A stretch of DNA of 5,807 nt from Candidatus Latescibacterota bacterium (lineage in GTDB: Bacteria; Latescibacterota; 4484-107). Shown piece after piece: positions 1-5,258 of this stretch (positions are counted from its first letter, which is position 1; each line of letters starts with the position of its first letter). The notes below the pieces were generated by a model, which saw only the letters and a program-made list of their open reading frames with translations, was not told where the DNA came from and did no database searches. The stretch is from contig JAUWMS010000199.1 in the NCBI GenBank assembly GCA_030613045.1, forward strand, positions 1-5,807, read 5' to 3'. Made by a program: the position numbers and the translations under genes.

Positions 1-524
1 CTCTTCAGTTGCGTGCGCACCGAAAGAATGCCATAGTCCTTGCACCCGGGTTGGGCCGCGATCCGCTGGCCCACCTCAGCCTGACCCATCAGAAGCGCGC
101 GGGCAATGGAGCCGCTATGCTCCAGGAGTTTGAAGCGCACCGGGCTGGTGATGTGGTACGGGAGATTGGCCACCACGCTCAGACCGCCATCCTGCGGGAG
201 AATCCGCTCGTTCCAGTCGAGCTTCAGGATATCCCCCTCGATCAGCACAAAACGCTCCTCCTCGCCGAATGGATCCTTCAGCCCCTCGCAGAGCCATCGG
301 TCAATCTCCACGCCGATGACACGGGCGCCCTGGTTCAGGAGATGTCCGGTCAGCGCGCCTCTTCCCGGACCGATCTCCAACACCACGTCCTCCGAAGTGA
401 TCGCCGCCTCCCGAACGATCCGACGCGCGACGCCGTCATCGATCAGAAAACACTGGCCCAGACTTTTTTTGGGGCGTCTCCGCCCGATCGCGCCTTCCGC
501 GTTTGTGCGTTCGGATGGGTGCAC
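1..524 (-). CDS. rsmA: 16S rRNA (adenine1518-N6/adenine1519-N6)-dimethyltransferase, 5' part of gene, cut by window edge
   Basis: RsmA (KsgA) transfers four methyl groups from SAM to two adjacent adenines in helix 45 of 16S rRNA during late small-subunit assembly in the cytoplasm. The visible 174 residues carry the family signature in order: RPKKSLGQCFL (17-27), the SAM-binding motif I LEIGPGRGALT (49-59), the acidic end of strand 2 VEID (72-75), GD near 97-98, the catalytic NLPYHITSP (120-128), and KDYGILSV (162-169). The C-terminal third lies beyond position 1. The chosen start is GTG at 524-522: it has GAGAGG four bases upstream, no in-frame ATG lies between it and the stop further upstream, and it puts the GQxFL motif about where the family expects it. 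A TTG eight codons upstream is a weaker alternative. The motif GQxFL has Cys where His or Asn is usual. A possible promoter lies at 789-819, beyond a repeat-filled leader. Confidence 0.95.
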   Translation of the reverse strand, partial: MHPSERTNAEGAIGRRRPKKSLGQCFLIDDGVARRIVREAAITSEDVVLEIGPGRGALTGHLLNQGARVIGVEIDRWLCEGLKDPFGEEERFVLIEGDILKLDWNERILPQDGGLSVVANLPYHITSPVRFKLLEHSGSIARALLMGQAEVGQRIAAQPGCKDYGILSVRTQLK

Positions 525-569
525 TGCGCCTCTCTTCAGAGTCTCTTGCAAAAGTCCAAAATGGGTAGG

Positions 570-587
570 ACAGACATTCCTGTCTGT
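570..587. repeat. Short palindrome ACAGACA-TTCC-TGTCTGT
   Basis: Seven-base perfect arms (570-576 and 581-587) surround a four-base loop. The word is embedded in 'gggtaggacagacattcctgtctg', which reads like one of the dispersed intergenic repeat words seen in PVC-group genomes. That comparison is from memory and untested. It lies between rsmA and the MITE-like unit and encodes nothing. Confidence 0.6.
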
Positions 588-621
588 TCAGCTTTATGTC
601 ATCCAAATCAGACAAGAACGG

Positions 622-732
622 CTAGTGCTGTCTCAAGTTTATTTTGACGAACAGATAAGACCTCCGAGGTCTGCCAGACCTCGGAGGTCTATCCGCATCG
701 AACCCGTCAATTCAAGGTTGACAGAACACTAG
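622..732. mobile_element. MITE-like unit, 111 bp, no coding capacity
   Basis: The unit begins and ends with CTAG. Its two ends are imperfect terminal inverted repeats of about 28 bases: 622-649 against the reverse complement of 705-732. They share CTAGTG, CTGTC, AA and TTGACG, with two small indels and several mismatches. The centre holds a long perfect hairpin (658-690). CTAG could be a four-base target duplication or part of the terminal repeat. There is no transposase and no open frame of note, so any movement would need help from an element elsewhere. The call depends on further copies existing in the genome, which cannot be seen here. Confidence 0.45.
658..690. repeat. Perfect 15-bp inverted repeat with 3-base loop
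   Basis: Arm AGACCTCCGAGGTCT (658-672) and its exact reverse complement AGACCTCGGAGGTCT (676-690) are separated by GCC. Each arm is itself nearly palindromic (AGACCT...AGGTCT), so the sequence can fold either as one long hairpin or as two small ones. No T-run follows on either strand, so it is not a typical intrinsic terminator. It sits at the centre of the MITE-like unit. Confidence 0.9.
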
Positions 733-788
733 ACCCACCCCCTGCGGACTGCACCTTTATAACTTTTGCAGGAGACTCTTCAGGTTGA

Positions 789-819
789 AATATACGCCAA
801 TCCTCCACTTGGGAGTCAA
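789..819 (-). promoter_or_regulatory. Possible promoter for rsmA
   Basis: On the minus strand TTGACT (819-814) is followed by TATATT (794-789) with a 19-base spacer, longer than the optimal 17. Transcription would begin near 781-783, inside the outer inverted repeat, giving a leader of about 258 bases before rsmA. It lies just downstream of the glycosyltransferase stop codon. Confidence 0.4.
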
Positions 820-846
820 GGAGTTTTACAGATGGTGCGTCCCATG

Positions 847-1995
847 CTACGATCCCCGGACGATCTTTCCGGTCCGTTGCCCCTTCCACTCGAACTTGAA
901 AAAATGCCCGCCGATCGCCGCGCTCAAAACGTACGGGATGTGCAGCATTTCCGTGGGGAAAAAAAACCGGAGCATCCCTTTTCTCCCGAACAGCGAGCAT
1001 CCCTTCGCGAGGATCAGAAACTCAAAACTCCCTTTCGCGATCCAACATAGCACGGGGATGGAAAAGAATGCGCCTTTCGCCAACGATACGGGCAGGCTGA
1101 AGAAAAGGAGCATAAAAAACAGAAACGTGCTCCCGAGAGAGAACACCAGAGAAGGCCGGTAATGCATCCCCTTCGACGCCCACCGCATCCGTTGGTGCGC
1201 AAAGCCCTTCAACGTCCGTTCCGGCTTCGTGCGCACAAAGGTCTCCTTCGAAATCGCATATCGGATATTCCAATCGGTCATGGTATTGATCTGCTGCACC
1301 AACAGGTCGTCGTCTCCCGAAACGAGATGCGCCACGCCCCGAAATCCGCCGACCTCCTCAAACGCAGCTCTCCGATAGGCCAGATTGTTCGCATTCGCGT
1401 TGACGGCCCAGCCCATCCCGATGCACCCGGCCGCGCAGAAACTATGCGACAGAAAATCGAGGGATTGAAGCCCTTGCCAAAAAGGATGGGAAACGCCCTC
1501 CAGATCGTACTCCGTCAAGCCCACCACCAACCCCACATCCGGCTCGAACATCCGCATCATCCCCTCGATCCACTCCGGCGCCATCGCGCAGTCCGCGTCC
1601 GTGGAAAGGATGATCTCCCCTTGGCTCGCCTCGATCCCGCACTTGACCGCGTGTTTTTTTGGCGACACACCCGGCGGACACCGATCCACCCGAACGAGCC
1701 GCACGTTGGGATGCCGCTTCCCGAAGGTCCGCACAATCTCCCCGGTTCGATCCCCGGACCGGTCGTCCACCACCACCACCTCGTACCGATCCGCGGGATA
1801 GGTCTGCCGCGTCAAATCCGACAGACACTTCCCGATATTTTCCTCTTCATCCCGCGCCGCCATAATGACGGACACCGAAGGCTGCGCCGTGCTTTTTCCC
1901 TCCTTCAGCCGGAAAAGGCCGATAAAAAGGGTAAAAAGCAGCGCGCAATAAATCAGCCCCGATGCGCCTATCAGGACGAAAAATAGTATAGACAC
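847..1995 (-). CDS. Membrane-anchored family 2 glycosyltransferase
   Basis: This 382-residue protein is a processive-type GT2 enzyme expected to transfer a sugar from a nucleotide-sugar donor at the cytoplasmic face of the membrane. Acceptor and donor cannot be told. One N-terminal membrane segment (about 4-29) precedes the GT-A domain. The domain starts with VSVIMAARDEEENI (41-54) and carries VVVVDDRS (73-80), the DAD metal and nucleotide motif (133-135), the acidic GDDD (227-230) and QRMRW (268-272), the Q-x-x-R-W motif of cellulose-synthase-like enzymes. Three hydrophobic segments follow at about 283-305, 308-330 and 350-365. Start is GTG at 1995-1993, with GGGAAG about ten bases upstream. 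No in-frame ATG lies close by. The neighbouring genes are unrelated, so it may be transcribed alone. Family call is firm; biological role is unknown. Confidence 0.9.
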   Translation of the reverse strand: MSILFFVLIGASGLIYCALLFTLFIGLFRLKEGKSTAQPSVSVIMAARDEEENIGKCLSDLTRQTYPADRYEVVVVDDRSGDRTGEIVRTFGKRHPNVRLVRVDRCPPGVSPKKHAVKCGIEASQGEIILSTDADCAMAPEWIEGMMRMFEPDVGLVVGLTEYDLEGVSHPFWQGLQSLDFLSHSFCAAGCIGMGWAVNANANNLAYRRAAFEEVGGFRGVAHLVSGDDDLLVQQINTMTDWNIRYAISKETFVRTKPERTLKGFAHQRMRWASKGMHYRPSLVFSLGSTFLFFMLLFFSLPVSLAKGAFFSIPVLCWIAKGSFEFLILAKGCSLFGRKGMLRFFFPTEMLHIPYVLSAAIGGHFFKFEWKGQRTGKIVRGS

Positions 1996-2037
1996 GTGAT
2001 GCTCACTTCCCTGAAAGGACTGGTGAAAGACAGGTGA

Positions 2038-2082
2038 AGGTTAAGAGGCAGGGCTGGGAGGTCTCAACCTCGACCTTAACCT
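2038..2082. repeat. Hexamer-period words and 8-bp inverted repeat in the gap upstream of the glycosyltransferase
   Basis: Three consecutive hexamers CAACCT, CGACCT and TAACCT occupy 2065-2082. AGGTTAAG (2038-2045) is the exact reverse complement of CTTAACCT (2075-2082), and an inner GAGGT/ACCTC hairpin sits at 2058-2071. No convincing promoter is visible in this gap. Confidence 0.55.
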
Positions 2083-2099
2083 ATGTCTTCAGCTTTTGG

Positions 2100-2130
2100 C
2101 TGACTCCTGAATTCTGACTCCTGTCTTCTG
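2100..2130. repeat. 14-base-period direct repeat
   Basis: CTGACTCCTG occurs at 2100-2109 and again at 2114-2123, with a degenerate third start (CTG) at 2128. The unit is ctgactcctgaatt, then ctgactcctgtctt. It is non-coding, lies just beyond the ssrA terminator, and resembles dispersed low-complexity intergenic words. Confidence 0.6.
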
Positions 2131-2139
2131 CCTTTCCGA

Positions 2140-2171
2140 AACACAAAAGCCCAGAAATCCACTCTGGGCTT
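2140..2171 (-). terminator. Intrinsic terminator of ssrA
   Basis: A perfect nine-base stem (AAGCCCAGA at 2171-2163 and TCTGGGCTT at 2155-2147 on the minus strand) encloses a seven-base loop and is followed by the U-rich TTGTGTTT. It begins about 13 bases beyond the mature tmRNA 3' end, as expected for a stand-alone tmRNA transcript. On the plus strand the following sequence is not T-rich, so it acts mainly on minus-strand transcripts. Confidence 0.9.
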
Positions 2172-2184
2172 ATTGTAACCTATT

Positions 2185-2542
2185 TGGTGGAGGCGATGGG
2201 AATCGAACCCATGTCCGAAGACCTTTCAACGGAAGTTTCTACGTGCATAGTCGGTCTATTGAATCTCGCAATCCAGCGCTCCAACCGACAGGATCACCGA
2301 ATTGCCAGCCCGAAAGATCTCACCCAAGCACCCTCAGGCAGGGGTGCTCGAGCCAGCCCGCTTTATCGGCGCCCGTTTCCAACTTCGCAGGCTAAATTGG
2401 AACGGACGGGCCACTTTTAAGCAGCCATTGCATACGGATAATCGTCTGCAATTGAATCAGTTTCCAGTGGTTTAACGAGGCCAACTGGAACCTCGGCACG
2501 CTGCTTCCATCTCTTTGATCCCCGTCGAAGCCTGTCGCCCCC
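2185..2542 (-). ncRNA. ssrA: Transfer-messenger RNA (tmRNA), complete
   Basis: tmRNA enters stalled ribosomes as an alanyl-tRNA mimic, then serves as a short message that adds a degradation tag (trans-translation, with SmpB). The 5' end GGGGGCGACAGG (from 2542) pairs with CGCCTCC before an encoded ACCA (2195-2185). This gives a seven-base acceptor stem with the G3-U pair that marks alanine identity. The T arm is ATGGG-TTCGATT-CCCAT. After the conserved CTTCGACGGGGAT comes an H-type pseudoknot at 2495-2462: CGAGG with CCTCG, interleaved with TTCCAGT and ACTGGAA. Downstream of the tag are the stem TTCCAA/TTGGAA (2402-2377) and the hairpin AGCACCC/GGGTGCT (2348-2327). The 358-base length is typical of a one-piece tmRNA. 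The promoter is unclear; TATAGA at 2569-2564 is a weak -10 candidate. A terminator follows. Confidence 0.97.
2417..2449 (-). other. ssrA: tmRNA tag-peptide reading frame (ADDYPYAMAA, stop TAA)
   Basis: The frame runs from resume codon GCA (2449-2447) to TAA (2419-2417) and encodes ADDYPYAMAA. The resume codon lies 12 bases after the pseudoknot, and base -4 is A, matching the position important for frame setting in E. coli tmRNA. The C-terminal AA is the usual protease-recognition end. The proline at position 5 differs from the E. coli tag ANDENYALAA. Confidence 0.88.
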
Positions 2543-2654
2543 ACGAAAAAGTTTGAAGATGGGTCTATAAAACTCACTCGCCCGAAACGAACGACTGGAA
2601 TATTACTCCACCACATCTCGAACTTGGAAACCGAGGTGTCCCCCAGTCCCTCGT

Positions 2655-3122
2655 TCATACCTTGTTGAGGACATCCGAACCAGACGCGATAACGAGATTC
2701 GGCTTGAAGTATTTCAAGAGGATGTCGCGCAAAAAGTCACAGTTCTCCTGCGATGCCTTAAGGTCACATACAAAATTATTATCAAGGAACACCTGCAGGC
2801 GCATTCGCGATTTGGCAACTGCTTCTTTGAAATCATAATCACGCTTGGCTATTTCCCAACGCAATACGCGGTTCTTGATAGGCATAAGATCAAATTTATC
2901 TTCCATGAGAAACTGTTTGGCTTCCATGACGCACGTTGCTGTAAAAAGCCATAAGTTCTCGTACTCTCGTCTGCCTTCTCCGTCAACATACTCCGTCACA
3001 AAAATGTCCAGTATGTCTTCATCCAAGAGGTCACTATAGAACACATAGTCCTCTTCGACCTTCTGGTAAAAGAGATCTTTGATCCCTATTGAGGCCAAGT
3101 ATTCTGAAAATTGTGGTTTCAT
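2655..3122 (-). CDS. Unrecognised 155-residue protein, partner of the RelA/SpoT-fold protein
   Basis: I do not recognise this family. The protein is soluble, with no signal peptide or membrane segment. Its N-terminal half is acidic (for example VEEDYVFYSDLLDEDILDI, 22-40). A mixed alpha-beta pattern follows: WLFTATCVMEAKQFL at 58-72, a basic stretch KNRVLRWEIAKRDYDFKEAVAKSR around 83-106, and a C-terminal LRDILLKYFKPNLVIASG (131-148). Its ATG shares one base with the stop codon of the upstream gene (TGATG), and AGGAGG lies seven bases before it, so the two are translationally coupled. The region is AT-rich compared with flanking genes. By position it could be an antitoxin or regulatory subunit for the synthetase-fold protein, but nothing in its own sequence proves this. 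Immune or target-binding roles are also possible. Confidence 0.8.
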   Translation of the reverse strand: MKPQFSEYLASIGIKDLFYQKVEEDYVFYSDLLDEDILDIFVTEYVDGEGRREYENLWLFTATCVMEAKQFLMEDKFDLMPIKNRVLRWEIAKRDYDFKEAVAKSRMRLQVFLDNNFVCDLKASQENCDFLRDILLKYFKPNLVIASGSDVLNKV

Positions 3123-3919
3123 CAGATCGCCTCCTCCTGTTTCTCTCGAATATCCATAATCATTCCCTCGACGTAGTGAAGAATATGCCCCAAATAATTC
3201 GTGGCGAACTCGTCACTCTTATAGTCCCATTGCCACTTCAGTTCACATTCACCCTCTTTGGCCTCACTTCTGCTTGCCTCATAGTATCTATGAAGCAAGC
3301 GCCTGATCACTTCCTGCAACTGCGTTGTGATTTGTATCTCGATCGTCCCTGAAATTTTCTCGATGATCCAGCCCTCTCCGGGAATCTCACATTCGTATTG
3401 AGTGTACAAGTGCGCAGCATAGTATCCCTCTTCTTTTGCCTCGAAGTCCACTGTGCTTGGCAGGTTATGATCTGAAAGGAGAGCACTTAGTTTGTCGGCG
3501 AAAAAGTTCACTCCGTCTAAGTATTTTACGACAAAAAGCGTTCTTACGATATCGTTTATCCGGGTGTACCAGTTGTCGGGAAGAATCCATCCCCCCTCTG
3601 GCTGAACGGGCCAGTTCGGGTTTTGTATGATGTTCTTCCGAAACGTTTTTTCGAGGAAAGAATCAAAGGGCTTGATCTTCATCTCCGGGCGAAAATCTGT
3701 GATGAACAGATGGTATTTTGTTTCAAGGAGATATTGCTGGTCTATGCGCTCCAGTCCATTGACGAGCGTGTTCCATAACGTCGAGCTAGTAAAGTCCTTG
3801 CATATTTTATTGGACACGGATTCATAGTAATTTCGGCTCCGGTCGGTTATGAAAACGTCATGTTTATCTCGAAGCCACTTCTTATACTGCTCTATATTCT
3901 GCGGTTTCTGTGCAGCCAT
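3122..3919 (-). CDS. RelA/SpoT-type alarmone-synthetase-fold protein, synthetase only (possible ToxSAS-like toxin)
   Basis: The 265-residue protein carries the signature elements of the RelA/SpoT nucleotidyltransferase fold in the correct order. A basic G-loop-like helix KIKPFDSFLEKTFRKN spans 81-96. A metal-site Asp follows in INDIVRTLFVV (D123), then EGYYAAH (164-170, the GYxSxH guanine-stacking motif), and EIQITT (194-199, counterpart of EIQIRT with the second catalytic acid E194). LLHRYYE (208-214) matches the conserved H..YK end. There is no HD hydrolase, TGS or ACT domain. About 80 residues precede the core and about 50 follow it (conserved-looking WQWDYKSDEFATNYLGHILHYVEGM). Family members pyrophosphorylate GTP, GDP or ATP, or, in toxic forms, tRNA 3' ends. 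Which applies here is unknown. Start ATG has GGAG six bases upstream. A strong promoter lies upstream and an overlapping partner gene downstream. AT-rich composition suggests horizontal acquisition. Confidence 0.82.
   Translation of the reverse strand: MAAQKPQNIEQYKKWLRDKHDVFITDRSRNYYESVSNKICKDFTSSTLWNTLVNGLERIDQQYLLETKYHLFITDFRPEMKIKPFDSFLEKTFRKNIIQNPNWPVQPEGGWILPDNWYTRINDIVRTLFVVKYLDGVNFFADKLSALLSDHNLPSTVDFEAKEEGYYAAHLYTQYECEIPGEGWIIEKISGTIEIQITTQLQEVIRRLLHRYYEASRSEAKEGECELKWQWDYKSDEFATNYLGHILHYVEGMIMDIREKQEEAI
3130..3138 (-). promoter_or_regulatory. Strong ribosome binding site inside the end of the synthetase-fold gene
   Basis: AGGAGGAGG on the minus strand, ending seven bases before the partner ATG at 3122, lies within the last codons of the upstream gene. 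With the TGATG overlap it fixes the partner start and implies coupled, and probably efficient, translation of the second gene. Confidence 0.85.
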
Positions 3920-4057
3920 TTAGATCTCCAAGCGATATCTAGGGCCTAACGCCTGGAAATTCAGCCACCGCACAATGGCTAAGAGCCGAGCCTCATATAT
4001 TTGGGACGATGCCCTCAACTCAACCGTAGAGGATATATGCGGAAAAGCGAGGACCAT
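3920..4057 (-). CDS. Possible 45-codon leader ORF filling the 5' leader of the synthetase-fold gene
   Basis: An ATG at 4057-4055, only about 8-10 bases after the predicted transcription start, opens a frame of 45 codons (MVLAFPHISSTVEL...). It closes with TAA immediately before the downstream ATG (TAAATG), in the same frame as that gene. No clear Shine-Dalgarno sequence precedes it; GTGTGGGA abuts the ATG. The frame could be chance, since an open stretch this long is not rare. The rest of the gap (to 4186) holds the promoter and no other gene. Confidence 0.2.
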   Translation of the reverse strand: MVLAFPHISSTVELRASSQIYEARLLAIVRWLNFQALGPRYRLEI

Positions 4058-4073
4058 TCCCACACAAGTAGCA

Positions 4074-4102
4074 AATATACGCACATCCCTCCCGGAAGTC
4101 AA
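4074..4102 (-). promoter_or_regulatory. Sigma-70 promoter of the two-gene synthetase-fold unit
   Basis: On the minus strand TTGACT (4102-4097, five of six consensus bases) and TATATT (4079-4074, five of six) are separated by exactly 17 bases. Transcription would begin near 4066, about 147 bases before the ATG at 3919. It lies downstream of the NagB-like gene and gives the AT-rich pair its own expression. Confidence 0.75.
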
Positions 4103-4186
4103 TCTTAAAATGTCCTGCCGCGCGAAGCTGGGAACAAACTGATTCTCCCCTCCGCACTTCCGTTCAGCCTCCCACGCGCAACCCCA

Positions 4187-5143
4187 TCAATTGCACTCCG
4201 CCACCAACGGCCCGGCCAGTTCCTCGAGGAAAAACAGCTTTCCCGGCAGCGTAGGCATAAAGCTCGAAGGCACCCACATGTCCGGCCCATACCGCAGCGT
4301 CACCCACAGCGACATCCCCTGCCACATCATCCCGCGTCCCAGGGTTCCGTCGCAGCCGCCGATGATCGTATCCGCCTTCAGAAAAAGCCCCGGCCCGATG
4401 GTATTGGCGCGACACGGAACCAGCGTGGTGCGGCTTTTGAAACTCGTGATCGCATTCTGCTCGATGGTCAGCGGATGGAGCTTGGCCCCCAACCGGTGCG
4501 TCTGAGCCTTCCAGTCCGCCACCGAGTCGAACTCCGCGGCAAAGTGCGGCTCCCAGAAGGCGATGTGGAACATCCGTCCGATGCCGAACACGACGACCAG
4601 CTTCGCGCCCCGGTCCATCAGCGCGCCGATTTTTTCCGGATAGGTGGGCAGATGCGCCTTCGTGGCGAAATGCCGGTGCGCCTCCGGAACGGTCAACTCC
4701 CCAAGCGGGCCATACAGCGCCTCCTCCATCGCGTGCTGGAACGCCCCCGGATCGTCGGCGGGCAGCGTGTTTCCCTCCGCATCGCTCCACTCATCCATAT
4801 TGAATCCATGCACGTGATCGCACGACACACCCCACTGCGTCAGAAAATAGAGCGCCCATTTATACATCCCCATCGGTCCCACCGGAAGGATGAACACGAT
4901 CTCCTTCCCGGCATCCCGGGCGGCTTTGATCTCCCAAGCGATCTCGTGCCCCATCATCGTGTCAAAATCCGTCAGCGACGCGCACGAAACCGGCTCAAAT
5001 CCTTTGTGCCACCAAGGCTGGCGTTCGGTAATATCTCCCGGAGCCTGATCGCAGCAGCGATCTATCTTCGTCAGATCCCAACCCTCCGGAAAAAACCCTT
5101 CCAACAACGACCCCTTCAACGTGGACATAAAATGGATCGGCAT
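4187..5143 (-). CDS. Diverged glucosamine-6-phosphate deaminase/isomerase-like protein (NagB family)
   Basis: NagB-fold enzymes convert glucosamine-6-phosphate to fructose-6-phosphate and ammonia in the cytoplasm. The 318 residues show the family landmarks: [14 protein letters not shown] (81-94), matching the phosphate-loop region; HGFNMDEW (112-119), matching FNMDEY with the catalytic base Asp (Asp72 in E. coli); [14 protein letters not shown] (186-199), matching GVGNDGHIAFNEP; and ANTIG (246-250), matching the A-x-T-x-G strand. The counterparts of His143 and Glu148 are kept, but Asp141 aligns with Met. The protein is about 50 residues longer than E. coli NagB, mostly in the N-terminus and middle. 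Start ATG at 5143 is chosen over start codons further upstream because GGGAGG lies six bases before it. It has its own divergent promoter. It may deaminate a different amino sugar, or act as an isomerase or sensor. Confidence 0.85.
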   Translation of the reverse strand: MPIHFMSTLKGSLLEGFFPEGWDLTKIDRCCDQAPGDITERQPWWHKGFEPVSCASLTDFDTMMGHEIAWEIKAARDAGKEIVFILPVGPMGMYKWALYFLTQWGVSCDHVHGFNMDEWSDAEGNTLPADDPGAFQHAMEEALYGPLGELTVPEAHRHFATKAHLPTYPEKIGALMDRGAKLVVVFGIGRMFHIAFWEPHFAAEFDSVADWKAQTHRLGAKLHPLTIEQNAITSFKSRTTLVPCRANTIGPGLFLKADTIIGGCDGTLGRGMMWQGMSLWVTLRYGPDMWVPSSFMPTLPGKLFFLEELAGPLVAECN

Positions 5144-5149
5144 AAGCAT

Positions 5150-5155
5150 CCTCCC
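5150..5155 (-). promoter_or_regulatory. Ribosome binding site setting the NagB-like start
   Basis: GGGAGG on the minus strand lies six bases before ATG 5143-5141. An in-frame ATG two codons earlier (5149) would abut the site directly, and upstream alternatives have no such signal, so 5143 is the likely start. Confidence 0.85.
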
Positions 5156-5163
5156 TATGTTTT

Positions 5164-5185
5164 GAGCAATGAACAATGAGTAATG
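5164..5185. repeat. Seven-base-period repeat in the NagB-like leader
   Basis: Consecutive units agcaatg, aacaatg and agtaatg follow each other with a seven-base period. They lie directly upstream of the ribosome binding site of the minus-strand gene and encode nothing. Confidence 0.55.
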
Positions 5186-5195
5186 TACAACACGT

Positions 5196-5230
5196 TCTCA
5201 CCGCTCCCTGAATGGGGCGCCGGGGTGAGA
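5196..5230 (-). promoter_or_regulatory. Hairpin in the 5' leader of the NagB-like gene
   Basis: TCTCACC (5196-5202) is the exact reverse complement of GGTGAGA (5224-5230). The GC-rich interior (gctccc...ggggcgc) can pair further. It falls between the predicted transcription start (about 5252) and the ribosome binding site. No U-run follows, so it is more likely an operator, a stabilising leader hairpin or a regulatory fold than a terminator. Confidence 0.5.
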
Positions 5231-5258
5231 GTTTGATCATAGAACACTGTTGGTTATA

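Larger units (their letters stand above)
538..779. repeat. 18-bp inverted repeat pair bracketing the rsmA leader
   Basis: The arms are 538-555 and 762-779. The reverse complement of the left arm, ACTTTTGCAAGAGACTCT, matches the right arm ACTTTTGCAGGAGACTCT at 17 of 18 positions. The left arm ends only about 14 bases before the rsmA start codon on the minus strand, and the right arm lies just inside the predicted transcription start. A minus-strand transcript could therefore fold its 5' end onto the region beside the rsmA ribosome binding site. The 206 bases between the arms hold a smaller palindrome and a MITE-like unit. The arms could be the ends of a small non-coding mobile element. Confidence 0.75.

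Noticed and set aside
9..647. 212-residue open frame on the plus strand across rsmA
   Set aside because: It is antisense to rsmA, whose minus-strand frame carries clear family motifs; the plus-strand translation has no recognisable domain.
658..690. Rho-independent terminator
   Set aside because: The stem is perfect but no T-run follows it on either strand.
1162..1986. 274-residue open frame on the plus strand
   Set aside because: It is antisense to the glycosyltransferase and rich in His, Pro and Arg, as expected for a mirror of a high-GC gene.
2185..2260. A plain tRNA gene, suggested by the T arm and CCA end
   Set aside because: There is no anticodon arm nearby; the matching acceptor strand lies about 340 bases away at 2542, which identifies tmRNA.
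2392..2658. 88-residue minus-strand frame whose ATG overlaps the partner gene stop (ATGA)
   Set aside because: Most of it runs through the structured tmRNA in a frame other than the tag, and its ribosome binding site is poor; the ATGA overlap is probably chance.
4475..5179. 234-residue open frame on the plus strand
   Set aside because: It is antisense to the NagB-like gene, with no domain and Arg/His/Pro-rich composition.
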